This document shows positions 19,110 through 28,252 of a DNA stretch of 64,000 nt, piece by piece. Origin of the DNA: Cupriavidus sp. (GTDB taxonomy: Bacteria > Pseudomonadota > Gammaproteobacteria > Burkholderiales > Burkholderiaceae). The DNA lies in contig JAPSLC010000021.1 in assembly GCA_031181345.1 (NCBI GenBank), positions 1-64,000 on the forward strand, in the 5' to 3' direction. Position 1 is the stretch's first letter, and every line of letters starts with the position of its first letter. Position numbers and translations under genes: made by a program. The notes below the pieces were generated by a model that was given only the letters and a program-made list of their open reading frames with translations, made no database searches and was not told where the DNA came from.

Positions 19110-20879
19110 TCATTGCGTGACGCAGCTGAAGCTCGCGGCCACGTTGATGTCGCCGCTACCGTTGTACCGCGGCCAGGTCGGATACAGACAAAGCGGGCGC
19201 GTGCGCCCCGGCACGCCGACCGTGTCCGCGACCACCTGTGCCGGCGGTTCGGTGCCTTTCTCCACCCAGTTTTCCAGCGCGGTCAGGGAATCCCAGGCCG
19301 CGTTGAACACGGTGCTGGCGGCGTGTCCATAGCCAGGGATCTCGTAATAGCGCATGAACTGCGCGACGCGGTCCGCGCCCATGGTCGAGCGCACGCGCTC
19401 GTAATACTGGGCGGTCGCGCGGGAGCTGACGAGCACGTCGGCATTGCCATGCGCCATCAGGATCTTGCCGCCCTTGGCGGCGAACGCACTGAGGTCCGTC
19501 TTGTTGATGTCCTGCAGTGCGGTCAGCTCGCTGACCCGCGATTGCCAGGGGCCGGGATTCTCCGGGTCCAGCGACAGCGAATTGAAGTTGGGATCGCGCG
19601 TGACGAAGAAGCGAACCCACTGGTCCCAGAACACCGCGAAATATGGCGCCGTGGCAGGCATTGGCGATGCGGGCTGGTCGAGATTGAGCGCCAGCGCGAT
19701 CACCGTCGCCTGCACGGGCGATGGGCCCGACATGCCAAGGTCCGCGCCCCATACGTTGAAGCCCGGGTACTGCGTCTCGCCGCTGCCAAGCGGATACGCG
19801 AACTGGATCGGCGCGTTGTAGACCTTCAGCGCCGCGATCTGCGGATCGGACAGGCAGTTGTCGCCGATGTCGCCGCCGCCCGCGCAGCGTAGCGGGGCGC
19901 CGTTCAGCGTCGCGGTCGCGGGATCGAAGCTGGCGTTGCACGCCGCGACATTGCTGATGAGCCCGTCCTGCACGCCGTCGAGCGTATCGCAGGCCTGCAG
20001 CGAGGCGTCAAAGAGCGCGCGACGTTTCGCGGCATTGGGATAGGCCCCCGGCTGCGCCAGCGCGCGCGTGATGCGGCCGAATGCCAGGTCCAGCGTCGCC
20101 GCATTCCAGGCGGGATAGAGCACGATGGCGCCGTTCCAATCGTCGGGCCAGCGCTGGACCACGGCGAGCGCTTCGCGGCCGCCGGTGGAGCCTCCCGCAA
20201 AGTAGGACTTGCGCGGTCCTTCGGTCGCGTAGCGAGCCTTGACCAGGTGCAGCGCGGTGTCGCGGGTCTTCTTCAACGCGTCGCTGGCGAAATTGCGCAA
20301 GGCCTCGTCATTGACGCCGAACGAGCCATCCCGGCTGCCCAGCGCGCCGGCCTGATGGCCGGAGTCGCTGGCGAAGATGGCATAGCCTCGCCCCAGCGGT
20401 GTGGGCTGGTCCGCGGGTCCGGCCGGCACATTGCCTTGCGGCGACGGAATCGTGCCGTTGTAGCCGCCGCCACCGAACATCATGATCTTGTTGTTCCAGT
20501 TGGCTGGAAGATTCAGCTGAAAGCGGATATTCGGCGCATTGGGATCGACCGGCCGGATGTGGCCGAGCACGCGGCAATACTCGCCGGTGGCCTGCGCACC
20601 GCTGCCCGCCGCCGGTACCACGGTCGCCTCGGTGACCACTGCACCAGAAGTGGGCAGCCCGATCGCCGCGGCAGGTACCTGCACGCTCGTCATTTCCGCA
20701 CAGGTCTTTGGCTTGGCCGCACTTGGCGGAGGCTTGTGCTCGTGATCGTCGCCGCCGCAGGCGGAGAGGGTCAGGACGATGCCGGCCAGCAGCGCGCCGT
20801 AAACGATGCGGACCGGATTCTCGGCGTGGCCGATGCCGCGGCGCTGGTCCGGCGAATTTCCCGTGTTGGTATCCTGCAT
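19110..20879 (-). CDS. Tannase/feruloyl-esterase family lipoprotein
   Basis: A 589-residue enzyme from ATG 20879 (GGGAG upstream). A longer N-terminal region with a hydrophobic stretch leads to the lipobox LTLSAC, so it should be membrane-anchored outside the cytoplasm. The tannase-fold alpha/beta hydrolase has nucleophile motif GGSTGG, the internal calcium/lid region with several Cys, HGNADVLV (Asp region) and GYGHA near the end (His). The family hydrolyses ester bonds of gallate, ferulate or phthalate-type (MHET) esters. The actual substrate is not readable from sequence. Confidence 0.92.
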   Translation of the reverse strand: MQDTNTGNSPDQRRGIGHAENPVRIVYGALLAGIVLTLSACGGDDHEHKPPPSAAKPKTCAEMTSVQVPAAAIGLPTSGAVVTEATVVPAAGSGAQATGEYCRVLGHIRPVDPNAPNIRFQLNLPANWNNKIMMFGGGGYNGTIPSPQGNVPAGPADQPTPLGRGYAIFASDSGHQAGALGSRDGSFGVNDEALRNFASDALKKTRDTALHLVKARYATEGPRKSYFAGGSTGGREALAVVQRWPDDWNGAIVLYPAWNAATLDLAFGRITRALAQPGAYPNAAKRRALFDASLQACDTLDGVQDGLISNVAACNASFDPATATLNGAPLRCAGGGDIGDNCLSDPQIAALKVYNAPIQFAYPLGSGETQYPGFNVWGADLGMSGPSPVQATVIALALNLDQPASPMPATAPYFAVFWDQWVRFFVTRDPNFNSLSLDPENPGPWQSRVSELTALQDINKTDLSAFAAKGGKILMAHGNADVLVSSRATAQYYERVRSTMGADRVAQFMRYYEIPGYGHAASTVFNAAWDSLTALENWVEKGTEPPAQVVADTVGVPGRTRPLCLYPTWPRYNGSGDINVAASFSCVTQ

Positions 20880-21040
20880 GCTTTGTCTCCCATGTCGATA
20901 TTCCGCCTTGGCACTTGGCCGGGGCGGCCAATCGACCATAGGAGGCGCAGCGCGATGCGTCAATCACGGAGATGGCTGATGGTCGGCAACGCGGCTGCCA
21001 TCGGATCGCGAGAACAATGCAGGCGGAGAGCGCCGGCCCC

Positions 21041-21934
21041 TCAGAAGTCGACCTTCTGACCTGGCTCCGGCACGATGATCCGGGTCGTTTCCGTGGCGCC
21101 CAGCGCCGCAGTAAATTCCGCCGGCGTGCCGCGCAGCATGGGGCTGGTCAGATAGTGGATCGGCATCGCATACCTGGGCCGAATCATCTCGCGCACGGCG
21201 ATCGCCGCCTCGCGCGGCCCCATGGTGAAATGCCCGCCGATCGGGATCAGGACCAGGTCCGGCTTGTAGAGCTCGCCGATCAGCCGCATATCGGCGAACA
21301 GGCCGGTATCGCCCATGTGCCAGATGCGAAAGCCGTTCTCCATCTCGATGATGTAGCCCACCGGCTCGCCGCCGTAGTGGACTTCGTCCTTGCCCGAACT
21401 CGGGTTCTTCCAGACCAGCTCGGAAGAGTGCTCCGCATGCACGGCGGTGATCTTCGGACCGTTGGCGCCGAAGGGCGTGACCGTGCCGCTCTTGCCGAAG
21501 CGCTGCGAGAGGTTGGCAGGCACCATGCCGAGGCTGACGAGCGTCTGCCCCATGCCGCCGCCGTTGTAGATCGGCGCGTTATGCATCTTCGCCAGCGCCG
21601 GCGCATCCCCGAGGTGGTCGCCATGGGCATGCGTGACCAGGATCAGGTCGACCTTGCCGAGCGTCTGCAGCTGCTTGAACGGGGCGGGTGTCTTCGGATT
21701 GGCCGTCAGCCAGGGATCGATCACGATGACCTTGCCGCCGGGCGTCGTGATGCGCGTGGCGGCCTGGCCCAGCCACAGGACTTCGGTCTTGCCGGCGGCT
21801 GTCTGGCCCGCGGGAGACGGCACGAGGGCCGGTGTGGAAGCGGTCGGCGCGGTGGCGGAATTGGGCGCGGTGGCGCAAGCACCGAGCAGCATCAGCAGGG
21901 CGGCGAGCAGCAGCAGGGGGCGGGCTTGTGGCAT
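21041..21934 (-). CDS. Metallo-beta-lactamase-fold hydrolase, lipoprotein (UPF0173-like)
   Basis: A 297-residue product from ATG 21934. A hydrophobic N-terminus ends in the lipobox LLGAC, with a Thr/Pro/Ala-rich linker to residue ~50. The MBL domain has the HAHGDHLGD metal motif, later HMGDTGLF and a C-terminal HYLTSP. It is related to L-ascorbate-6-phosphate-lactonase-like UPF0173 hydrolases, but is exported. The substrate is unknown. It may be cotranscribed with the tannase-type gene downstream (161-base gap). Confidence 0.9.
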   Translation of the reverse strand: MPQARPLLLLAALLMLLGACATAPNSATAPTASTPALVPSPAGQTAAGKTEVLWLGQAATRITTPGGKVIVIDPWLTANPKTPAPFKQLQTLGKVDLILVTHAHGDHLGDAPALAKMHNAPIYNGGGMGQTLVSLGMVPANLSQRFGKSGTVTPFGANGPKITAVHAEHSSELVWKNPSSGKDEVHYGGEPVGYIIEMENGFRIWHMGDTGLFADMRLIGELYKPDLVLIPIGGHFTMGPREAAIAVREMIRPRYAMPIHYLTSPMLRGTPAEFTAALGATETTRIIVPEPGQKVDF

Positions 21935-22157
21935 GGCTTCCTCCGGGCGTTGTAGGCGAAGCTGGCAAGGACGGCTTAAGGGGGGCGGCGTGGGGACGGC
22001 GTCAGGGCGGGCCTGGTGCGTACCGAAGCGACTACCAAGGCCAGTATTGGCACCTGCCATGTCGGTGTCAACCTGGCGCTGGACGGCGTGACGCGATGGC
22101 GTGCCCGGCCTGTTTTCTTCTTGCAGTTGGCCCCGTCAATGCGCGGCCTGCAGCGGA

Positions 22158-22547
22158 CTAGCAGCTCTCCTGTCGCCCGGACAAGGCCAATGCCCGCTCG
22201 ATACACCCGATGATTTCCGTATCCTCGAACGGCTTGTTCACGAAGCATGCGGCGCCGGCCGCGCGGGCGCGCTGTTCATGGCCTTGTTGGGAGAATGCCG
22301 TCATGAAGATGATCGGCACGTGGCAGCCGCGCGCGCGCAGCGCCTCGCACAGCGCGAAGCCGTTCATCTGCGGCATCTGCACATCGGTGATCACGCAGGC
22401 GACCCGGCCAAGCGTGGGGGAACCGAGCAGTTCCGCGCCGCTGCCGTAGAGCTCGACCGCCAGGTCGAAGGACCGCATCAGTCTCCCCATGGCGTCTCTG
22501 ACGGAGGCGTCGTCGTCGACGATGGCAATCACGGGGGGCGAAGTCAC
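22158..22547 (-). CDS. Stand-alone receiver-domain response regulator
   Basis: A 129-residue CheY-like protein. I choose GTG 22547, preceded by AAGGA, because the frame upstream runs through tandem repeats and is not protein-like. It has the acidic pair in VIAIVDDD, the phosphoacceptor in VITDVQMP, the Thr in FMTAF and Lys in VNKPF. No output domain follows. The receiver resembles that of the FixJ-type regulator at 30224 more than the OmpR-type ones here. Its partner kinase is unknown; the large kinase at 31637 is a candidate. Confidence 0.88.
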   Translation of the reverse strand: MTSPPVIAIVDDDASVRDAMGRLMRSFDLAVELYGSGAELLGSPTLGRVACVITDVQMPQMNGFALCEALRARGCHVPIIFMTAFSQQGHEQRARAAGAACFVNKPFEDTEIIGCIERALALSGRQESC

Positions 22548-22665
22548 AAGGGATCCTTGAAGAATCGGGCGCGATGGCGAGGGGTTCGGTCCCTCCACCG
22601 CTTGATCGAAGCATACTGTGGCTCGGCGCGGCGCCCAATCATACGGTGGTATGTCAGTGGTGACC

Positions 22666-22713
22666 CGACACGGCGAGATGGCGACACGGCGAGGTGGCGA
22701 CACGGCGAGGCGG
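22666..22713 (+). repeat. 16-bp tandem repeat, three units
   Basis: Three adjacent units of CGACACGGCGAGNNGG (22666-22681, 22682-22697, 22698-22713), differing only at the two N positions. They lie between the porin stop and the receiver gene. Confidence 0.95.
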
Positions 22714-22751
22714 GGGACGTCGAGCCGCGCCGGCCACTGCTTTCTCAAAAC

Positions 22752-23849
22752 CTAGAACGTATGCCGCACGCCAAGCGCGAACACCTGTGGGTCCGCTCCC
22801 GCCTGGATGCCGAGCTCGTTGATCGCAAAGTCGTAACTTGCGTTGCGCTTGTTGTCGATGCGGCTGTAGTAGCCATACAGCGCCGTGCGCCTGGACAGCG
22901 GATAGTCGTAGCCCACCGTCCATTGCGTGGCGCCGGTCTGTGGGCCACTGCGCAGGAATCCCACCGTATCGGTCGATCCGCCGGTGCCGTTGGCCGCGAA
23001 ACCGACGCCGAGCCGCAGGCTGCCATTGCCGAGCTTCTGCACCAGCGACGCATACCAGGCGTTGCGCTGCAGGTCGCCGGTGGCGGTCCTGTAGTGCAGG
23101 CGCTCGTAGACGCCAGCGATGCGCGTGCCGGGCAGCAGCTGCCACGCTACGCCAAGCTTCAATGCGTCGTCGTTGCGGCCGGCCGCCTGGTAGTGCCGGT
23201 GGACCTCGTAGGCGACGGTCGCATCGAGCGTGCCGCGCTGGTAGACCAGCGCGGCGGAGTAGAGCGACGGATTGCGTGCGACCGTCGTCCTTTCCTCAGG
23301 CAAGCCCCAGCCGAACCACAGGCTGGCGCCGCCGAACCGGGGCGAGCGGTATTGCACGATGTTCTTCTGGCGGCGATCGAACGAACTGGTGTTCTCGACA
23401 TTGTCGGAAGTGGATGCCGACCCATTGCCGATCAGCGCCATATAGCCGGCGGTGGTCGGGTAGTAGGGGTCGTAGCCCATCGTCGACTCGGTATACGGCG
23501 TGTGCCAGTGGCCCAGGAACAGCAGGCCGTAGTCGCCCTGCAGGCCGATGCGCGAATTGCGGCTGGCGATCTGGCCCTGGCCCGAATCGAGCGACAGATT
23601 GCTCTCGATCTGCCATAGCGCCTTCAGCGAACCGCCCAGCGCCTGCTCGCCGCGCAGGCCGAATACGGAGCGATAGTTGCTCTGGCGCATGCCGCTGCCG
23701 AGCGCGGTGCCGTCGGTGGCAGTGCTGGCCCGCGTGTATTCGATCGCCGTATTGAGGCGCCCGTAGACGGTGACCGAGCTGTCCGCCAGCAAAGGACCGC
23801 ACGTCATCGACAGCATGCCGGCGCAGCACAGCGCCTTAGTGCGCCGCAT
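22752..23849 (-). CDS. Outer-membrane porin, Gram-negative type
   Basis: A 365-residue protein from ATG 23849, with a signal peptide ending near LLAD. The mature start SSVTVYGRLNTAIEY is typical of beta-proteobacterial trimeric porins (OmpC-like). The family loop-3 region and the terminal Phe (ALGVRHTF) expected for outer-membrane insertion are present. It is the last gene of the minus-strand cluster; its start overlaps the XapX stop by 14 bases. Confidence 0.95.
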   Translation of the reverse strand: MRRTKALCCAGMLSMTCGPLLADSSVTVYGRLNTAIEYTRASTATDGTALGSGMRQSNYRSVFGLRGEQALGGSLKALWQIESNLSLDSGQGQIASRNSRIGLQGDYGLLFLGHWHTPYTESTMGYDPYYPTTAGYMALIGNGSASTSDNVENTSSFDRRQKNIVQYRSPRFGGASLWFGWGLPEERTTVARNPSLYSAALVYQRGTLDATVAYEVHRHYQAAGRNDDALKLGVAWQLLPGTRIAGVYERLHYRTATGDLQRNAWYASLVQKLGNGSLRLGVGFAANGTGGSTDTVGFLRSGPQTGATQWTVGYDYPLSRRTALYGYYSRIDNKRNASYDFAINELGIQAGADPQVFALGVRHTF

Positions 23850-24108
23850 CGTCGTCCTTGCGATGGATGGCAAGCGTCGGCCCGGGCGTGCCGGTAATCT
23901 TCGGCACGCACTCGGCGTGGAACCAGGCCACCGTGACCGGCTCGCCCGCCAGCATGCGCTTGACCGGCGGAATCAGCTGCTCGCCGATCAGCATGCCAAG
24001 CAGGCCGATCAGTGCGACGGCTGGCGGCGCCGGCGAGCGGACCTGCATCAGCGCGTAGAGGATGCCGACCAGGACGCCGGCGCCAAGGGAAACGAGATAG
24101 ATCTTCAT
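23836..24108 (-). CDS. XapX domain membrane protein
   Basis: A 90-residue protein with two hydrophobic segments. The XapX signature is visible as GVLVGILYALMQVRSPAPPAV and LIGEQLIP. The C-terminal ~40 residues extend past the domain. Function unknown; XapX genes often neighbour YcaC-like hydrolases and MFS transporters, as here. Confidence 0.9.
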   Translation of the reverse strand: MKIYLVSLGAGVLVGILYALMQVRSPAPPAVALIGLLGMLIGEQLIPPVKRMLAGEPVTVAWFHAECVPKITGTPGPTLAIHRKDDDAAH

Positions 24109-24137
24109 GGCGGTCTCGCAATGGGAGCAAATCGGAT

Positions 24138-25760
24138 TCAGCTGCGCGTGGGCGGCAGCCCGACGCCGAGCAGATGGCGTACGCGCGGCGGCTCGGCGCC
24201 GGTGTGGAAGCGGGCGATGTCGCGCTGCAGGTCGGCGTCGGCGTGCGGCACGCGGCGGTGCTGGCGCAGATGCTCGGCCCAGGACTCGACGAGGAACCAT
24301 TCGGTCAGCAAGTCGGGCTCCTCCGGGTCCTCCATCACGCCCCAGTTGAATGCGCCATCGCGCAGGCGCTCCTCCGACAATTGGTGCACGGCGTGCAGGA
24401 AGCCGTCGCGGTTCTCTGGCGGAATCCGATACTCGATCAGGATCATCACCGGACCGCGGTCGTGCGCGATCTCGTCGGCCATCTCCGGCTCGGGCCAGTG
24501 GTGTGCCGGGCCGAGGTCTTCTTCGCCGCGCGGCAGGCGTATCCGGTGCAGCAGCAGCGTCGCGACGATCAGGCCCGCGCCGGCGATCCACAGCGCGTTG
24601 GGCGTGCCCAACGCCTGCGCGACGAAGCCCCAGATCAGGCTGCCGCCGGCCAGCGCGCCGTTGAATACCATCTGGTAGACCGCCAGCGCGCGGCCGCGCA
24701 CCCAGTTCGGCAGGATGGCCTGCGCCGCGCCGCCCAGCGTGGTCAGCGCCGTGATCCAGGCCGCGCCGAGCAGCAACAGCAGCGGCAGGGCGACCCAGAC
24801 GGGCGGCGCGAGCGACAACGCGGCCATCACCGCGGCAGTGACCACCGCCGACAGCAGCACCAGGCCATCGGCATCGAGCCGCTTCTGCAGCGCCGGCATG
24901 GTCAGCGCGCCCAGGATCGCGCCCGCGCCGACCGCGCCCAGCAGGACGCCGTAGAGCCCCGCGCCGCCGTGCAGCAGTTGGCGCGCCACCAACGGAAGCA
25001 GGGCCCAGACGCTGCTGCCGAAGGCGAAATGCACCGCGGCACGCAGCAGCACGATATGCAGCTTGCTGTGGGCCCGTGTGAAACGCAGTCCGGCGCGGAA
25101 GGCGCTGAAGAAGTGCTCGCGCAGCGGATCGCTCGGCGGCGCCGGGCGCCGCCACCAGATCAGCGCCGCGATCACGAACAGGTAGCTGAGCAGATCCGCG
25201 CCGTAGGTGGCCGCCGCGCCGAATGCGGCCAGCAGCAGGCCGCCGGTGGCAGGACCGATGGCGCGCGCGATATTGACGCCCAGCGCGTTCAGCGCCACCG
25301 CCTGCCGCAGTGTGCTGGGCGGCACCAGCTCGGGCACGATCGACTGCCAGGTCGGGCCCATCATCGCCGCGCCGATGCCGCCGACGAAGGCCAGCCCGAT
25401 CAGGATCTCGATGGTCAGCGCCTGGCGCCAGGCCAGCAGCATCAGCGTGCCGCTGAGCAGCGCGAGACCCACCTGAATCACGATCAGGAAACGGCGGCGG
25501 TCCAGGATATCCGACAGCACCCCGGCGGGAATCGCCAGCAGGAACACCGGCAGCGTGGCGGCCGCCTGGATCGTCGCGACCGCGGCGGGCGAGGTCGACA
25601 GGTCGGTGGCCAGCCAGGCGCTGGCGACGTCGCGCATGAAACTGCCGATGTTGCCGAGGATGGTGGCGACCCACAGCACCGCGAAGGTCGGCTTGGCCAG
25701 CGGCGCGAAGGTGCCGGTCGGGGCTGGCGTGGCCGCGCCGGGTGGCACGCTGGTACTCAT
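24138..25760 (-). CDS. MFS transporter with C-terminal ABM-like domain
   Basis: A 540-residue protein from ATG 25760. Residues ~20-410 are an MFS_3/EntS-type transporter with twelve hydrophobic segments and the loop motif LSDILDRRR. Residues ~440-540 form a soluble dimeric alpha-beta barrel-like domain (ILIEYRIPPENRDGFLHAV). This fusion is known in the MFS_3 family. The substrate is unknown; export is likely. It overlaps the DoxX stop by four bases. Confidence 0.92.
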   Translation of the reverse strand: MSTSVPPGAATPAPTGTFAPLAKPTFAVLWVATILGNIGSFMRDVASAWLATDLSTSPAAVATIQAAATLPVFLLAIPAGVLSDILDRRRFLIVIQVGLALLSGTLMLLAWRQALTIEILIGLAFVGGIGAAMMGPTWQSIVPELVPPSTLRQAVALNALGVNIARAIGPATGGLLLAAFGAAATYGADLLSYLFVIAALIWWRRPAPPSDPLREHFFSAFRAGLRFTRAHSKLHIVLLRAAVHFAFGSSVWALLPLVARQLLHGGAGLYGVLLGAVGAGAILGALTMPALQKRLDADGLVLLSAVVTAAVMAALSLAPPVWVALPLLLLLGAAWITALTTLGGAAQAILPNWVRGRALAVYQMVFNGALAGGSLIWGFVAQALGTPNALWIAGAGLIVATLLLHRIRLPRGEEDLGPAHHWPEPEMADEIAHDRGPVMILIEYRIPPENRDGFLHAVHQLSEERLRDGAFNWGVMEDPEEPDLLTEWFLVESWAEHLRQHRRVPHADADLQRDIARFHTGAEPPRVRHLLGVGLPPTRS

Positions 25761-26191
25761 GCCGGCCTCCGCGTACGCCAGTCGTGCCATGCCACCAGCA
25801 GGAAGCCGCCGACCAGGCCCAGATGCTCGAAGAAGGCGTTCGCCATCATGAACTGCGCCTCGGGCGGCGCACTCCAGAACCGGTTGGCGAGGAAGGTGGC
25901 GGCCAGCGTGAAGGCGGCCAGCGCCAGCGCGCCGAGCCAGCGCCAAATGCCGAGCAGGATCATCGCCGAGGCGGCCAGCTCGAGGGCGATGGTGCCGGCG
26001 GCCATCGGTGCCGCCGGATTCAGGCCGAAGTGCCGCATCTCGGCGACGGCACCGGAGAAGTCGAACAGCTTGACCAGCCCGCCCTGCAGATAGGCCGCGC
26101 AGAGCAGCAACAGCGCGATCCACCGCAGCCAGCGCGGCAGCGTGCCCGCATCGTCATCGGCCCGGGAGGGCCGCGAGGTCGACAGCATCAT
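25757..26191 (-). CDS. DoxX-family membrane protein
   Basis: A 144-residue protein from the first of two adjacent Met codons (26191). Four hydrophobic segments carry DoxX features: YLQGGLVKLFDF near the first segment, AAGTIALELAASAMILLG, and MANAFFEHLGLVGG. DoxX proteins are small quinone-pathway or redox-linked membrane proteins. It sits between the amidohydrolase and the MFS gene and is coupled to the latter. Confidence 0.88.
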   Translation of the reverse strand: MMLSTSRPSRADDDAGTLPRWLRWIALLLLCAAYLQGGLVKLFDFSGAVAEMRHFGLNPAAPMAAGTIALELAASAMILLGIWRWLGALALAAFTLAATFLANRFWSAPPEAQFMMANAFFEHLGLVGGFLLVAWHDWRTRRPA

Positions 26192-26236
26192 GTTCGTTCT
26201 CCGGTTGGCGGCTTGCAGGTGCGCTCGTACGGGGGC

Positions 26237-26284
26237 TGGTACTTCGCCTGGTACGTCGGCTGGTACGTCGGCTGGTACGTCGGC
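26237..26284 (+). repeat. 12-bp tandem repeat, four units, in the leader of the DoxX gene
   Basis: Three perfect TGGTACGTCGGC units (26249-26284) after one variant (TGGTACTTCGCC, 26237-26248). They lie between the amidohydrolase stop and the DoxX start, in the presumed intercistronic leader. Confidence 0.95.
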
Positions 26285-26291
26285 TTGCCCA

Positions 26292-28238
26292 TCAGAATGC
26301 CCAGCACGAGCAGCCCAGCGCGCCCCAGAACCCGCTTTCGTCGGCGGTCGGCACGTTGGATGTCCATGCCTTCGCGTGGGCGTGGCCATGCACGCCGCAC
26401 GACGACGCGCAGCCGCACGCGGTGTTCAACGCCAGGGTGCGGGCCTGCGCCTGCGGACGGGGCTGGTAGCGGCTGCCGTGGCGTGCCGGCGACCAGTCGG
26501 GCATCGGCGGCGGCAGCTCCGGTGCGTGGCGGCCGAACTCGGCGTCGCCATAGACCACCTTGCCGCCGAGCACGGTCATCACGGCGGTGATGTCCTGAAT
26601 CTCGTCGCCCGGCACCGAGAAGTAGTCGGCCGACAGCACCGCCAGGTCGGCGAGCTGGCCCACCTGGATCTGGCCCTTCTTGCCGACCTCGGACGAGAAC
26701 CACGTATTGGCCTCGGTCCACAGGCGCAGCGCGGTCTCGCGGTCCAGCAGATTGGCCTGCGGATACATCGCCATGCCGCCCACGGTCTTGCCGGTGGTCA
26801 GCCAGTACAGCGACACCCAGGGGTTGTACGAGGCGACGCGCGTGGCATCGGTGCCGGCGCCGACCTTGACGCCGCGCTCGAGCATCTTCTTGACCGGCGG
26901 CGTGGCCTCGGCCGCCTTGGCGCCATAGCGCTCGACGAAGTACTCGCCCTGGTAGGCCATGCGGTGCTGCACGGCGATGCCGCCACCGAGCGCGGCGATG
27001 CGGTCGATATTGCGGTCGGAGATGGTCTCGGCGTGGTCGAAGAACCAGTTCAGGCCCTGGAACGGGACGTCGCGCGCCACCTTCTCGTAGACGTCGAGCG
27101 CGCGCGTGATGGTCTCGTCGTAGGTCGCGTGCAGGCGCCACGGCCAGCGCTTCTCGGCCAGCAGGCGGATCACCGGCTCCAGATCGGCCTCCATCGACGG
27201 GGGCATGTCAGGGCGTTCGACGCGGAAGTCCTCGAAGTCCGCCGCGGTGTAGACCAGCATCTCGCCGGCGCCGTTGTGGCGATACAGGTCGTCGCCCTGG
27301 CCCGGCCGCACCGACGACGTCCAGTTCTGGAAGTCGCGCAGTTCTTCCTTGGGCTTCTGCGTAAACAGGTTGTAGGCCAGCCGCACGGTCAGATGGCCCT
27401 CGCGGTGCAGCTCCTCGACGATCTGGTAGTCGTCCGGATAGTTCTGATAGCCGCCGCCGGCGTCGATCACGCCGGTGACGCCGAGCCGGTTGACCTCGCG
27501 CATGAAATGTCGCGTCGAGTTCTTCTGGTACTCGGCCGGCAGCTTGGGGCCCTTGGCCAGCGTCGCGTACAGGATGGTGGCGTTGGGTTTCGCCAGCAAC
27601 AGGCCAGTGGGGTTGCCGCTGCCGTCGCGGACGATTTCGCCGCCCGGGGGATTGGGCGTGTCCTTGTTGTAGCCGACGGCGCGCAGCGCGGCGCCGTTCA
27701 GCATTGCGCGGTCGTACAGATGCAGGATGAACACCGGCGTGTCCGGTGCCACGGCGTTCAGCTCCGCGATGGTCGGCAGGCGCTTTTCCGCGAACTGGTG
27801 CTCGGTGAAGCCGCCCACCACGCGCACCCATTGCGGCGCAGGGGTGCGGTCGACCTGCGCCTTGAGCATGCGCATCGCGTCGGCCAGCGAGCGCACGCCG
27901 TCCCAGCGCAGCTCCATGTTGTAGTTCAGGCCGCCGCGAATGATGTGCATATGGCTGTCGATCAGCCCGGGTATGGCCCGCCGGCCGTTCAGGTCGATCA
28001 CGCGCGTGCCCGATGCCGCAAGCTTCATCACGTCCTGGCGCTCGCCCACGGCGATGAAGCGGCCGTCGGCGATGGCCACGGCATCGGCCTGCGGATTGGC
28101 GCGATCGAGCGTGGCGAACTTGCCATTGACGAGAATCAGGTCGGGTGTCGGGTTCGGTGACATGGCGAAAAGCTCCGAAGAGGCGGCCGCGCCGAGGGCG
28201 GCCGCCGAGGCAATGAACTGCCGGCGGGTGACTGACAT
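26292..28238 (-). CDS. YtcJ-like amidohydrolase with Cys/His-rich C-terminal tail
   Basis: A 648-residue product from ATG 28238. The N-terminus SVTRRQFIASAA reads as a Tat signal. The amidohydrolase TIM-barrel has LIDSHMHI (metal ligands), HATYDET, FFDHAET and GAGTDATR, typical of the YtcJ group with its FGLILVNGK-like N-terminal beta sandwich. The last ~45 residues are unusual: ACGCASSCGVHGHAHA and a terminal CSCWAF, giving five Cys and three His. That may be a metal-binding appendage. The substrate is unknown. It follows the alpha/beta hydrolase by 14 bases. Confidence 0.92.
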   Translation of the reverse strand: MSVTRRQFIASAAALGAAASSELFAMSPNPTPDLILVNGKFATLDRANPQADAVAIADGRFIAVGERQDVMKLAASGTRVIDLNGRRAIPGLIDSHMHIIRGGLNYNMELRWDGVRSLADAMRMLKAQVDRTPAPQWVRVVGGFTEHQFAEKRLPTIAELNAVAPDTPVFILHLYDRAMLNGAALRAVGYNKDTPNPPGGEIVRDGSGNPTGLLLAKPNATILYATLAKGPKLPAEYQKNSTRHFMREVNRLGVTGVIDAGGGYQNYPDDYQIVEELHREGHLTVRLAYNLFTQKPKEELRDFQNWTSSVRPGQGDDLYRHNGAGEMLVYTAADFEDFRVERPDMPPSMEADLEPVIRLLAEKRWPWRLHATYDETITRALDVYEKVARDVPFQGLNWFFDHAETISDRNIDRIAALGGGIAVQHRMAYQGEYFVERYGAKAAEATPPVKKMLERGVKVGAGTDATRVASYNPWVSLYWLTTGKTVGGMAMYPQANLLDRETALRLWTEANTWFSSEVGKKGQIQVGQLADLAVLSADYFSVPGDEIQDITAVMTVLGGKVVYGDAEFGRHAPELPPPMPDWSPARHGSRYQPRPQAQARTLALNTACGCASSCGVHGHAHAKAWTSNVPTADESGFWGALGCSCWAF

Positions 28239-28252
28239 GGGCTCGGCTCGAG

